Source: Anaerolineaceae bacterium
Lineage (GTDB): Bacteria > Chloroflexota > Anaerolineae > Aggregatilineales > Phototrophicaceae
Direction: 5' to 3'
DNA: 35,118 nt
Assembly (NCBI GenBank): GCA_020634115.1
Contig: JACKCH010000028.1
Span: 1-35,118, forward strand
In this document: positions 22,989 through 32,043 of the stretch, in pieces
How positions within the stretch are numbered: position 1 is the first letter of the stretch
Layout of the letters: the number at the start of each line of letters is the position of its first letter
Made by a program: the position numbers and the translations under genes
The notes under the pieces: model-generated
The model's input: the letters and a program-made list of their open reading frames with translations, nothing else
Databases searched by the model: none
Told to the model about the DNA's origin: nothing

Positions 22989-25895
22989 TTACACGACTTT
23001 CGTCACCGTCAGCCAGTTACCGCGTTCGGCACTCGCTCCATTGATTGTGTCAGGTGAGCCGGTCACGACCACATGCCCGTTTGCCGCCACTAACGCCAGC
23101 GCCTCACCAAACCGGCGCACGTCTGTCGCCGTTGTCCCCAGTACCTCATCGCGCATCTGCTGGCGCTGTTCGTGGGTGTAGCCAATCAGGTAACGCGCCA
23201 GCGATGAATACCCTTTCGCATCCGGCAACTGGTAATGATCCAACTGGCCGATAGAGCCGATGATGGTCTTTTCGAGTTCGTTGGTGCTGATTTCCAGGTC
23301 ACGCAGGAAACGAGCGGCGTTGTCGTAGTTTTCCAGTGTCCCCAGCAGATTCGGATCCTGCCACGAGATATACGCTGCCGTGCCGGAAACATGATCGAAA
23401 GTGCATGTCCCACCATACGCCCCGCCCAGAACGCGAATTTTCTCCCAGATATAGGTGGTGTTCAGGTAAAGCAGCGCGGGCAGGTGTGAACCGTGCACCT
23501 GGTAGCCCAGGTCGTAGATGTTCGCGCCTTTGGTGACGTAATTGACCTGGGTCGGAATGGTCAGCCCTTCGTTAGTCGGTAGTGTCCCCGGCGTCCAGGC
23601 GACAGGCGTCACGCTCTGCGCCGGAATCGCCGCAAGTAAGTCATTCAACTGCGGTTGCAGGCCGCCCCACCGGTCTTCCTCATAGGTGACATTCACCATC
23701 ATGTTATCCCGGTTGACCAGCGCCCGGCGCACCGCTTCCAGGTCGGCCAGTACACCGTCCCAGTCGGATTCAATGCGTCCCACCAGCTCCCGCAGGAAGA
23801 ACAGGTAACTGACTCCGCTCATCTGCTCATTCAACCAGTCTGCTTCGCGGAAGTGCGCCCGCAGGCGGCGGATGGCGGGGACATGCCCGGCAAACCCGAA
23901 CCGGGATTCCTTATCCGCCTTGTCTTCCAGCACGATCTGGCGGAAGCGGTCACGGTTATCCAGTTCCCCGGTCAACAGCACATCCCGGATGATGTCCAGC
24001 AGGTCGCCGGTCTGGCTCGCCATCGCCTTCCCGCGCAGGAAACCCCAGGCTGCCGTGTCGTCACGGTGCTTGATGCCGGAAAGCAGCGCTGAGAAGCCAA
24101 TCCCGCCGGTTTTGCGCCCGATTCGCTGCGTGAGTTTGACGTAATCTTCGGTCTGCGTGCCCATCTCCAGCAGCACTTCACCGAACAGCCCCACATAGGG
24201 TAGATACGCCTGCGGAAGCGTGTGCAGGTTGAAGCCCACGTCCACATAGGCGATGCCGTTGGTCGGCTGCGGGTGGTAGAGCACCTTGCTCCCCTGCATC
24301 TCCAGAACTTCCGACGGGACGTGTTTTGTCTCTTTATCCAGGTCAGCCAGCGTCAGGCGCGGGATGGTTGCCAGCGCCTCCGGCGAGTCGGGCGTGGCCT
24401 GCTGCTCCTTGAGTATTTCGGTATCCGCCAGGACAGCGGCGACGCCCGCTTCGCTCATCCCGGCGCGGGCGGTGTCAATGCGAGCCTGTTCAGCGGCGTC
24501 GCGCTTTTCACGTACTGTGTCATCCGGTTTGAGGACGATGGTGGTACGGTGCGGGTTTTCCAATAGGTACTGACGGATCAGCCCTTCAAAGTAGCCCGGC
24601 TGCGTGGCGCGTTCCTTGATGCGTTCCAGCGCGTCGGCAAAAGCCAGCCGTTCCATTGGGTCGCCACCATGCGTCCAGGTTTGCAGTGCCCGGAACATCA
24701 TCACCAGCCCGCGCGGGGCGCTGCCGGTGTTGTTTTCGCGCAACGTGAACTCCACCGAATTCAACGCGGCTTCCACCATGTCGGGGTCAATCCCCTCGTC
24801 TGCCAGGCGCGCCAGCGTATCCAACACTAACTTCTCAATCGTGTCAGCATCTTTGACCGCGATTCCCTTCAGCCCGGTGGAGAAGGTCACTTCGCGCAGG
24901 CTGGCACTCAGGCCATCACCGGATAAATCCTCGCCCAGGCCGGAATCCAGCAAGGCTTTGCGCAGTGGGGAAGCCGGGCTATCCACCAGGATATAGTCGA
25001 GGATGCCCAGCGCCAGTGTGGTTTCCGAGTCGCGCACGTCGTTAAGCAGCCAACCGATAGTGACGAATCCCTTGTTATCGCCTTCGCCGGTTTCAATCGG
25101 AAACTCCTGGCGGCGCGGTTCGCTAAAGCGCGGTTGCAGCGGCAGTTCGGCGTCAACCGCTTTGCGGTCAAAGCCGGAAATAAACTCGTTGACCAGGCGC
25201 AGCCGTTCCATCGGGTCATCATCGCCGTAAAAATAGATACGCGCATTCGATGGGTGATAGTAGGTGTCGTGGAACGTCCGAAAATCTTCATACGTCAGAT
25301 CGGGGATACTGGCCGGGTCGCCGCCGTAGTCATTGGCATAGGGGGTATCCGGCAGCAGCGCATGGCGCATATACTCGCTTTCCATGATGTCCGGCGAGGA
25401 GTAGTACCCCTTCATCTCGTTAAAGACCACTCCTTTGAGCGTCATCGGGGCATCCTTGCTGTCGAGTTCAAAGTGCCAGCCTTCCTGTTGCAGCGTTTTC
25501 TCGTCCATCGCCGGGAAAAACACCGCGTCCAGGTAGACATCCACCATGTTATAGAAATCGTGCAGATTGGTGCTGGCAATCGGATACATGGTGCGATCCG
25601 GCATAGTCATGGCGTTGATAAAGGTTTGCAGCGACCCTTTCACCAGTTCGATCAGCGGTTCTTTGACCGGATATTTGCGCGACCCGCACAGCACCGAATG
25701 TTCCAGGATATGCGGCAGGCCGGTGGAATCGGGCGGGGGTGTCTTAAACGTGATGCCAAACGTCTTGTTGTCGTCATCATTTTCCATGGAGAGCAGTTCT
25801 GCCCCGGTGCGGATATGCCGGTAGAGTTTGGCGCGGGTGTTCAGTTCGGGGATGTCGCGTTCGGATACCAGTTCAAATCCGTGCAATGCTGCCAT
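22989..25895 (-). CDS. M16C-family zinc metalloprotease (presequence-protease-like)
   Basis: This 968-residue protein has the inverted zinc motif H-x-x-E-H in LPHILEHSVLCGS (His62, Glu65, His66) and the N-terminal pattern RHIRTGAELLSMENDDDNKTFGI. Two pseudo-symmetrical M16 halves and a C-terminal GGAYGG motif (LGGAYGGTCTFDHVSGTA) of the substrate-contacting half give the length of PreP/Cym1/SPH2681-type enzymes. These close over and degrade unfolded peptides of a few tens of residues. No signal peptide is visible, so it is cytoplasmic. I prefer ATG 25895 because GGGAG lies 5 bases upstream; ATG 25907 has AGG touching the start. The gene is alone, with about 200 bases to the next gene. Confidence 0.92.
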   Translation of the reverse strand: MAALHGFELVSERDIPELNTRAKLYRHIRTGAELLSMENDDDNKTFGITFKTPPPDSTGLPHILEHSVLCGSRKYPVKEPLIELVKGSLQTFINAMTMPDRTMYPIASTNLHDFYNMVDVYLDAVFFPAMDEKTLQQEGWHFELDSKDAPMTLKGVVFNEMKGYYSSPDIMESEYMRHALLPDTPYANDYGGDPASIPDLTYEDFRTFHDTYYHPSNARIYFYGDDDPMERLRLVNEFISGFDRKAVDAELPLQPRFSEPRRQEFPIETGEGDNKGFVTIGWLLNDVRDSETTLALGILDYILVDSPASPLRKALLDSGLGEDLSGDGLSASLREVTFSTGLKGIAVKDADTIEKLVLDTLARLADEGIDPDMVEAALNSVEFTLRENNTGSAPRGLVMMFRALQTWTHGGDPMERLAFADALERIKERATQPGYFEGLIRQYLLENPHRTTIVLKPDDTVREKRDAAEQARIDTARAGMSEAGVAAVLADTEILKEQQATPDSPEALATIPRLTLADLDKETKHVPSEVLEMQGSKVLYHPQPTNGIAYVDVGFNLHTLPQAYLPYVGLFGEVLLEMGTQTEDYVKLTQRIGRKTGGIGFSALLSGIKHRDDTAAWGFLRGKAMASQTGDLLDIIRDVLLTGELDNRDRFRQIVLEDKADKESRFGFAGHVPAIRRLRAHFREADWLNEQMSGVSYLFFLRELVGRIESDWDGVLADLEAVRRALVNRDNMMVNVTYEEDRWGGLQPQLNDLLAAIPAQSVTPVAWTPGTLPTNEGLTIPTQVNYVTKGANIYDLGYQVHGSHLPALLYLNTTYIWEKIRVLGGAYGGTCTFDHVSGTAAYISWQDPNLLGTLENYDNAARFLRDLEISTNELEKTIIGSIGQLDHYQLPDAKGYSSLARYLIGYTHEQRQQMRDEVLGTTATDVRRFGEALALVAANGHVVVTGSPDTINGASAERGNWLTVTKVV

Positions 25896-26150
25896 CTTGT
25901 CTCCCATCCTATGGCCTCTGGTTCACTGTGTCCCCATTCTACTCGTCGGTGGCCTTTTGTACTAGCGCGTCCCTCGCATAAGCCCACCTTATCGTTTTGC
26001 ATAAACAATTAATATGGCAACTACATCGCTCATGACGTACTGCCAACCAATACGGAACAATATCAAATTATGGACTGCCAATCGTCACTGTTCGTGGTTT
26101 ACAAATCGGAACACAATATAAGCAAAAATGTTTAAAATTCGAGGAGAAGG

Positions 26151-27503
26151 ATGATGCGAACCATTGGAGTTGTCCTGTTGTTATGTCTGGTTTTGCCTTT
26201 CACGGTGTTGGCGCAGTCCGAGGCCGAAACCTGCGCGGCAGCCGTCCAGTCCGCCATCGACTCGACGGCGGCAAACTGTATGGATCTGGGAGCGAATGAA
26301 ATCTGCTTCGGCCATGCCGACGTGGATACCCTTGTCAACTGCGACGAGGCGTTGGATTTCAACACACCCGGTGACCGACTGCCATTGACGGCGATTTGCG
26401 CACTGCGGATAGGTGGCTGGTCGTCGGAGTGGGGTATTGCTGCGATGGAGGTTGAGAGCAGTAACGGGGTCCCAATGACCTTCGTTTTGTTTGGCGGCGT
26501 GGAAATCCACAATGCCGGAAGCTCGCTCAACAACATGCAGGTCTGGGTTGTCAATGAAACGGACGTTTACAACGGACCGGGATCGCACTTCGAGACACTG
26601 CTCAGTCTGCCCGTCGGCGAGGTCATCACCGTCAATGCCTGTAACTGCACCGGCAACTGGTTGCGCCTGGTGATGGACGATGGACGTGTGGGGTGGATCC
26701 CGGCTATGAACGCGACGGTGGTCGGCGGTTCGAATTCACTGCCAATTGCTAGCCTGGATACCCCGGTTTTTGAGGCAATGCAAGCCTTCACGCTCAGTTC
26801 CAACCAGGATGACGCCCCCTGCGCCGAAGCGCCCCCCAGCGGGATGTTGATTCAGATTCCCGCTGATGCCGAACCGGTGCCACTGCAAATGAATGGCGTT
26901 CAAGTCACGCTCGATTCTTCAACCCTGTTCGTGCGCTCTGGCCCCCGGGAACTGACTCTTGATGTCCTGGCCGGCACGGCCCAGGCGACTGTCGGCGACC
27001 TCATTATGAATGTCCCGGCGGGGGCGCGGGTGCGGATTCCACTATCGGAAGAGCATATCCCCGAAGGCACATTGCGCGTCGAAGCCTACACAGCCGAAGA
27101 AGTCGCCGTGCTGCCAGTGAGCCTGCTGCCGGAGGCCATAGATCCCACGCAATCGCTCGCCCTGGAAGCCCCGCAGGTAATTGGTGTATACGAGTGTGCC
27201 GTGGTTTCTGGTACGGGCGATACCAGTTGCCCGGTGTATTTCGTCAACTACGATGGCGACCCGATCGTCCAACTTGAAACCCAGTTTGTGTACGCTGCTG
27301 AGGGTGAATGGGAAGGCGGTATCACCGAAGCACCTACCTTGCTGACTGGCGATTACACCACTGGCGTTCTTTCGTGGGATGTGTCCTGCAACCTGGGCAG
27401 TTCAAACTTCATCGGCCCAGTGAAATGGCTGATGACGATCACCGACGAAGCCGGGCATGTCAGCGAACCGTTCACGGCGTCGTTTGACTGTATAGATGGG
27501 TAG
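26151..27503 (+). CDS. Secreted protein with an SH3-like domain
   Basis: This 450-residue exported protein has a signal peptide (MMRTIGVVLLLCLVLPF, cleavage after VLA near residue 21). A cysteine-containing N-terminal region (30-125) is of a kind that recurs in secreted Chloroflexota proteins. An SH3b-type domain (about 131-193) follows: VWVVNETDVYNGPGSHFETL, VITVNAC, NWLRLVMDDGRVGWIPA. The rest looks beta-rich, with FecR-like phrasing (TLDVLAGTAQATVGDLIMNVPAGARVRIP). SH3b domains usually bind cell-wall peptides or mediate contacts. GGAGAAGG sits directly upstream; ATG 26151 or 26154 could be used. The function is not known. The gene is convergent with the regulator at 27675. Confidence 0.8.
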   Translation: MMRTIGVVLLLCLVLPFTVLAQSEAETCAAAVQSAIDSTAANCMDLGANEICFGHADVDTLVNCDEALDFNTPGDRLPLTAICALRIGGWSSEWGIAAMEVESSNGVPMTFVLFGGVEIHNAGSSLNNMQVWVVNETDVYNGPGSHFETLLSLPVGEVITVNACNCTGNWLRLVMDDGRVGWIPAMNATVVGGSNSLPIASLDTPVFEAMQAFTLSSNQDDAPCAEAPPSGMLIQIPADAEPVPLQMNGVQVTLDSSTLFVRSGPRELTLDVLAGTAQATVGDLIMNVPAGARVRIPLSEEHIPEGTLRVEAYTAEEVAVLPVSLLPEAIDPTQSLALEAPQVIGVYECAVVSGTGDTSCPVYFVNYDGDPIVQLETQFVYAAEGEWEGGITEAPTLLTGDYTTGVLSWDVSCNLGSSNFIGPVKWLMTITDEAGHVSEPFTASFDCIDG

Positions 27504-27569
27504 AGATAGGCGCGCCGAATTAAGCACAACACGGGTTAAGATCGGCCTTTCGCCCGCGTAGAAATAACT

Positions 27570-27599
27570 GCGCCCCTACATCGGATTCTGTAGGGGCGC
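27570..27599. repeat. Perfect CCCCTAC/GTAGGGG hairpin, copy 5
   Basis: GCGCCCCTACA (27570-27580) pairs perfectly with TGTAGGGGCGC (27589-27599), 11 bp with an 8-base loop. It lies between two convergent genes, where it may also help end both transcripts. A second hairpin, CCCTGC-TG-GCAGGG, follows near 27630-27643. Confidence 0.8.
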
Positions 27600-27674
27600 G
27601 ATATTTGTCGTGTGATACAGCGTCACATACCCTGCTGGCAGGGACATGCAGTGATGTATCTGATTCAGATGGAG

Positions 27675-28337
27675 CTATTCCGCGGGGATTTCCAGGCGGT
27701 AGCCCACACCCCGTACCGTCTTCAGGTAGCGCGGTGCGCTAGGGTCTTCCTCAATCGCCTGCCGAATCCAGCGAATATGCACATCCAGCGTGCGCGTATC
27801 GCCTAAATAGTCGGTCTGCCACACTTTTTCCATAATCGTCTTGCGATCCAGGGTTTGGCCGGGACAGCGCAGGAAAATCTCAATCAGGTTGGCTTGTTTG
27901 GGGGTAAGTTTAATATCCTGGCCGTTCACACTCAGGACGCGGCGTGTCAGATTGACACGTAACGGGCCAGCCGACACCTGTTCATCATTGGTCACGTTCA
28001 ACAGCCGCTTAATCGCTCCCATCAGTTTACGTGGTGTCACCGGGTCGAGCAGAATCAGGTCAGCAGTACTGCGTACTTCCTTCTCTGGGCCAGGATGAAT
28101 GTGCAGTATCGGAACATCCTGCAATGCTTCCTGTAATGTTTGGCAGAGACGCTCACCGGGAGTCCGCATTGAAACCGCATCCAGTACCACAACCTCCGGC
28201 TGGCGTGCCACAGCCAGGGTAAGCCCTTTTTTACCACTGTTGGCGACGTGCAGTGTGTAATGTTTCTCCAGGGTCTGACGCACCACCGCGCGGCTAGCGG
28301 TGACACGCCCGATAAGTAGTACATGGATTCCCCCCAT
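27675..28337 (-). CDS. OmpR-type response regulator with a degenerate receiver
   Basis: This 220-residue DNA-binding protein has a receiver-like domain (1-115) and a winged helix (about 122-217: LSVNGQDIKLTPKQANLIEIF, LDRKTIMEKVW, RTLDVHIRWIRQAIEED, LKTVRGVGYRLE). Asp53 in VVVLDAV is kept. The acidic pair that binds Mg2+ is replaced by Gly10-Arg11 (VLLIGRV) and the conserved lysine by Asp98 (LLDPVTP), so normal phosphorylation is unlikely. GGAGG lies 6 bases before ATG 28337. No histidine kinase gene is adjacent. It is divergent from the M20/pseudo-receiver/coaBC run. A perfect palindrome GATGCTAGCATC (28378-28389) 40 bases upstream is a candidate operator, possibly for itself. Confidence 0.9.
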   Translation of the reverse strand: MGGIHVLLIGRVTASRAVVRQTLEKHYTLHVANSGKKGLTLAVARQPEVVVLDAVSMRTPGERLCQTLQEALQDVPILHIHPGPEKEVRSTADLILLDPVTPRKLMGAIKRLLNVTNDEQVSAGPLRVNLTRRVLSVNGQDIKLTPKQANLIEIFLRCPGQTLDRKTIMEKVWQTDYLGDTRTLDVHIRWIRQAIEEDPSAPRYLKTVRGVGYRLEIPAE

Positions 28338-28680
28338 TCATGACCTCCCCTGGAAGCTCGTAGTCGAACAAATATCGGATGCTAGCATCTGCGCCGCAGC
28401 CGGCCAGATATAAAAGTACGAGAAATGGCGTGATACCACCGGCAAATTGTCTTACATAGGCCGATACTGGTTGCCCGGCCCAGACAGTGGGAAACCCACG
28501 GAACATCAAAAGCGATTACAATCTCGTTGACCGAACGGATCTATAGAGACAAAGTGAATGGTGATTATAACGGGATTTGGAAGTTGACGAAAGCCTTTTA
28601 TCTGGCGGCTCGTCTAATCTGTGGCATAATCCTAACCTGAATTTCACAGGCTTTTGCCTGATACGTTTTGAGGTCACAGT
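28338..28680. promoter_or_regulatory. Divergent intergenic region with candidate operator
   Basis: No gene is visible. It contains a 12-base perfect palindrome GATGCTAGCATC (28378-28389) near the regulator start, a small GTGGG/CCCAC hairpin (28487-28499), and CAGGC/GCCTG (about 28648-28661). Possible plus-strand promoter words are TTGACG (28584-28589) and CATAAT (28625-28630), but their spacing is too wide for a standard promoter. GAGGT precedes the ATG at 28681. Confidence 0.4.
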
Positions 28681-29847
28681 ATGGAAAAATTAGTGCAGCG
28701 TTTTGATCAAGAGATCAATTGGGGCTGGCTGTCCGCTGCCGCACAGATGGCATTAGATAAAGCAATTGCCATCCAGCAAATACCCGCCCCGACCTTCGCG
28801 GAGGGCGAACGAGCGGCCTACATCGCGGCCCAGTTCCACGCCCTGGGGCTGCTCGATATTCAAACCGACGCCCTACATAATGTCTGGGGGCGGATTCTCG
28901 GTAAACAGAGTGCTGTGCCCGGTATATTGATCTCTGCGCATACCGACACGGTTTTTGATGCTGGAACGGACCTCACCGTGCACCGTGACCAGAACCTCAT
29001 TTACGGCCCTGGCCTGGGGGATAACAGTATGGGCGTGGCGGGGATGCTAACGCTGGCGGCGGTTCTCAAACAGCAGAATCTGATGCCAGAGTGTGATCTG
29101 TGGCTGCTGGCGAACAGCCGCGAGGAAGGGTTAGGCGACCTGGGCGGGATGAAGGCCGCTTTCGCCGCGCTGAAAAACCGGGTCGCGCTGGTGATTAACC
29201 TGGAGGGCATGGCATTCGGCCATGTTTACCGCGCTGGGATTGCGGTACGGCGGCTGCATATCACTGCCACTGCTGATGGCGGGCATAGCTGGCTGCACTT
29301 CGGACGCCCCAGCGCGATTCATGGTGTAATTCAGTTGGGTGCGCGTATTACCACTCTGACACCGCCGGGGACGCCGCGCACCACCTATAATATCGGCATG
29401 ATTGATGGTGGACAGACGATTAACGCGATTGCCACCCGCGCCAGCCTGTGGCTCGACCTACGCTCCGAAGCGCCGGATGCGCTGGAAACACTGGAAAACG
29501 AAGTGCGGCACTTTGTTCACGAACTGAACACCGCTGACCTCCGGTTCCAGGTGGATGTGGTTGGCGATCGTCCAGCGGGCGCAATCCCTGGCGATCATCC
29601 GCTGCTGTTAGGGGCGCTGGCAGCGCTGGGGCAAGTTGGTGTGAATGGGACTCTGGAAACAGGCAGCACAGACGCCAATGTGCCGCTTGCCGCCGGGGTT
29701 CCGGCAGTCACGATTGGTATTACGCGAGGTGGGAATGCCCACCGCCTGGATGAGTTTATCGAAACCGAGCCGACTGCCGCCGGGCTGCGCCAGTTCGCCC
29801 TGCTGACCCTGGCTGCCGCCGCTTACCAGGCCGGACTGCGGGCGTAA
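28681..29847 (+). CDS. M20-family metallopeptidase/amidohydrolase
   Basis: This 388-residue cytoplasmic enzyme has the two-zinc M20 arrangement: His87 and Asp89 in ISAHTDTVF, Asp114 in GLGDNSMG, Glu148-Glu149 in NSREEGLGDLGG, an acidic residue in NLEGMAFG, and a late histidine in GGNAHRLDEF. The lid domain includes ITATADGGHSWLHFGRPSAI. Members hydrolyse dipeptides, tripeptides or acylated amino acids; the PepT-like size suggests a peptidase, but the substrate cannot be read. It leads a plus-strand run with the pseudo-receiver-GAF gene (52-base gap) and coaBC. Confidence 0.88.
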   Translation: MEKLVQRFDQEINWGWLSAAAQMALDKAIAIQQIPAPTFAEGERAAYIAAQFHALGLLDIQTDALHNVWGRILGKQSAVPGILISAHTDTVFDAGTDLTVHRDQNLIYGPGLGDNSMGVAGMLTLAAVLKQQNLMPECDLWLLANSREEGLGDLGGMKAAFAALKNRVALVINLEGMAFGHVYRAGIAVRRLHITATADGGHSWLHFGRPSAIHGVIQLGARITTLTPPGTPRTTYNIGMIDGGQTINAIATRASLWLDLRSEAPDALETLENEVRHFVHELNTADLRFQVDVVGDRPAGAIPGDHPLLLGALAALGQVGVNGTLETGSTDANVPLAAGVPAVTIGITRGGNAHRLDEFIETEPTAAGLRQFALLTLAAAAYQAGLRA

Positions 29848-29899
29848 GTATGCTATCATTGTTTTATGTGAATCGAACGTATTGAGAGGACGGGTAAAT

Positions 29900-30745
29900 A
29901 TGGATTCGGTAGATGTGCTGGTGGCCGTCCGACGCGAGCAGGCCAGCCGGTTTTACAAAAACCTGACTGCGCAGAAGAATTTTCGAGTCAATATTGTCTC
30001 CGATACCGGGGATGCGCTGCGCGTTCTGGATGATCGCGACCAGCATGTAGATGTGTTGGTCCTCGATAACGGGCTGTCCCATATTTTTGAGTTTGTCGCA
30101 GATTTACGCCATAGTTACCCGCGTTTGCTGATTGTCCTGGTGGATGAGGATGCCGACTTCGGGCTGCCTGGTCAGGCGGATGAGATCAGCACCGAGCCAT
30201 TTGAGAATAATGACCTTGTTCGGCGCATCACCCGCCTGATGTCTGACCGGCAGTTAGAAACGCTGAGGGCGGATAGCCTGCCCGCCGTGCGGCAGTTTGC
30301 GAAGGAACTGCGCAAAGCGTCCGGCGAACTTGGCAAACAGGAAGCTGCTGTCGCCGCCTGCAAAGACCTTGGCTATGACTATGTGGCTTTCTACCGCCGG
30401 GACGACAACGATGCCGACCAACTGCTGCTCAAAGCGCAGGACGGCTCGAATCCGATCAAATCGGTTGCCCCCAGAACCACCGCCCCTGACGATCTGATGT
30501 CCTGGGTGCATAAGAACCGCCAGAGCCGGATTTCCAACCCACCCGACAGCCCTAATCACCCACTGGTCGCAAAAGGGCGGCTGGGATGCGCCGCCTGTGT
30601 GCCGGTGATTTTTGGCGGCAACCATTATGGCGTGCTACTGGCGTGCCGGGAACAGCCCGATTCGATCAACCAGGAAAATGTGCTGATGCTCGAACTGGTA
30701 GCCGCACAGCTTTCCGCCGCGATTTCCAAAGAAATCATCGGATAA
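29900..30745 (+). CDS. Degenerate receiver-GAF domain protein
   Basis: In this 281-residue protein, residues 1-118 resemble a response-regulator receiver (VDVLVAVRREQAS; DVLVLDNGL with Asp56; STEPFENNDLVRRI). The Mg2+-binding acidic pair is absent (Ala-Val-Arg-Arg) and the conserved Lys before Pro-Phe is Glu99. Residues about 125-278 look like a GAF domain (YDYVAFYRRDDN, CAACVPVIFGGNHYGVLLACR, ENVLMLELVAAQLSAAIS). There is no output domain, so it probably binds a partner or a ligand. ATG 29900 is preceded by AGAGGACGGG. It ends 17 bases before coaBC and is likely cotranscribed. Function unknown. Confidence 0.78.
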   Translation: MDSVDVLVAVRREQASRFYKNLTAQKNFRVNIVSDTGDALRVLDDRDQHVDVLVLDNGLSHIFEFVADLRHSYPRLLIVLVDEDADFGLPGQADEISTEPFENNDLVRRITRLMSDRQLETLRADSLPAVRQFAKELRKASGELGKQEAAVAACKDLGYDYVAFYRRDDNDADQLLLKAQDGSNPIKSVAPRTTAPDDLMSWVHKNRQSRISNPPDSPNHPLVAKGRLGCAACVPVIFGGNHYGVLLACREQPDSINQENVLMLELVAAQLSAAISKEIIG

Positions 30746-30762
30746 CACAGCAGCGGGTGATT

Positions 30763-32001
30763 ATGGAACCCATCACGATTTTGCACGAAAAACGTGTCAT
30801 CCTGGGTGTAACCGGGAGTATCGCCGCTTATAAAGCGGTTGATCTCGCCAGCAAGCTCACTCAGTCCGGGGCACTGGTGGATGTCATCATGACGGAGTCC
30901 GCCCAACGGTTTGTGACGCCCCTCACCTTCCAGGCCGTTACAGGTCGCTCAGTGTATACCGACCTGTGGCAATCGGGGGATAGCGCCCTGCCGACCCACA
31001 TCGCCCATGTCGGGCTGGGGGAAGGGGCGGATGTTCTCGTGATTGCTCCGGCGACAGCCCACACCCTGGCGAAGCTGGCGCATGGCATGGCGGATAACCT
31101 GCTGAGTGTCACGGCGTTGGCGGCGTGCTGCCCGCTGGTGATCGCCCCGGCGATGGACGGCGGGATGTATACCCACCCGGCGACCCAGGGCAATCTGGAA
31201 ATACTGCAATCGCGTGGTGCATGGCTGGTTGAGCCGGATGAAGGCCGTTTCGCGTCCGGGCTAGTGGGCAAAGGGCGGCTGCCAGAGACTCCTACGCTTA
31301 TCGGAGAGATACGACGGGCACTGGGGCAGAACGGCGTCCTGGCCGGGCGACACGTTGTCATCACCGCGGGAGGGACGCGGGAGGCGCTCGACCCGGTGCG
31401 CTACCTCACCAATCGTTCCAGTGGCAAACAGGGCTATGCGCTGGCCCAGGCTGCACTCGATGCCGGAGCGGAGGTTACGCTCATCAGCACCGCGCAGGGA
31501 TTAGCTATCCCCGTTGGCGCGACTCTCGTCCCGGTGGATAGCGCCGCCGCACTGTTAGAGGCGGTTCTGGCGCACTGTGATACGGCGGATGCCTTGGTGA
31601 TGGCGGCGGCAGTGGCCGATTTTCGCCCGGCAGCAGTGGCGACTCAAAAGATCAAGAAGCAGGACGATGGCGGCGGCCTGACGCTGGAATTGGCACGTAC
31701 AGCCGACATCCTGGTAGCCGTGAAGGAGCGGCGAATGCAGACTGGCAGCCCGCGCGTGGTGGTCGGTTTCGCCGCCGAGAGCGAAAATCTGCTGGCGAAC
31801 GCCCACGCCAAGCTGGAACGCAAAGGGCTGGACATGCTGGTGGCGAACGATATCACCGCGATGGATGCCGGGTTCAATGTGGATACGAATCGCGTAACGA
31901 TTCTGGATTCAGCGGGCGGGCAGCAGTCTCTCGCACTCACCAGCAAGGCGCGGGTGAGTGAAATCATCATCGAACGGATAGCAAAACGGCTCATTCAATG
32001 A
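30763..32001 (+). CDS. coaBC: Bifunctional phosphopantothenoylcysteine decarboxylase/phosphopantothenate-cysteine ligase
   Basis: This 412-residue enzyme makes phosphopantetheine for coenzyme A. The CoaC half (1-190) is an FMN flavoprotein: VTGSIAAYKAVDLASKL, HIAHVGLGEGADVLVIAPATAHTLAKLAHGMADNLL, APAMDGGMY. The CoaB half (about 195-412) shows TAGGTREALDPVRYLTNRSSG, MAAAVADFRP and KIKK. Two positions differ from E. coli: PAMD has Asp132 for Asn125, and RFASGLVGKGRL has Ser for the Cys158 loop residue; both variants occur in other phyla as far as I recall. ATG 30763 is chosen on family length, with CGGGTGA upstream. A terminator overlaps its stop codon. FMN dependence is a loose link to the flavin uptake operon. 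Confidence 0.93.
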   Translation: MEPITILHEKRVILGVTGSIAAYKAVDLASKLTQSGALVDVIMTESAQRFVTPLTFQAVTGRSVYTDLWQSGDSALPTHIAHVGLGEGADVLVIAPATAHTLAKLAHGMADNLLSVTALAACCPLVIAPAMDGGMYTHPATQGNLEILQSRGAWLVEPDEGRFASGLVGKGRLPETPTLIGEIRRALGQNGVLAGRHVVITAGGTREALDPVRYLTNRSSGKQGYALAQAALDAGAEVTLISTAQGLAIPVGATLVPVDSAAALLEAVLAHCDTADALVMAAAVADFRPAAVATQKIKKQDDGGGLTLELARTADILVAVKERRMQTGSPRVVVGFAAESENLLANAHAKLERKGLDMLVANDITAMDAGFNVDTNRVTILDSAGGQQSLALTSKARVSEIIIERIAKRLIQ

Positions 32002-32019
32002 GGCTTTAATGAGTTTTTT
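31990..32019 (+). terminator. Terminator overlapping the coaBC stop codon
   Basis: CTCATT (31990-31995) pairs with AATGAG (32008-32013), followed by TTTTTT (32014-32019). The stop codon TGA (31999-32001) lies in the loop. An alternative smaller stem CTCAT/ATGAG is also possible. The stem is short (6 bp) but the U tract is good. Confidence 0.6.
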
Positions 32020-32043
32020 ATTCCTTCTACATGCAATTTCACC

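Noticed and set aside
27611..27627. TGTGA-N7-TCACA, resembling a CRP site
   Set aside because: The spacer is 7 rather than 6 bases and the site lies between two convergent genes, where no promoter is expected.
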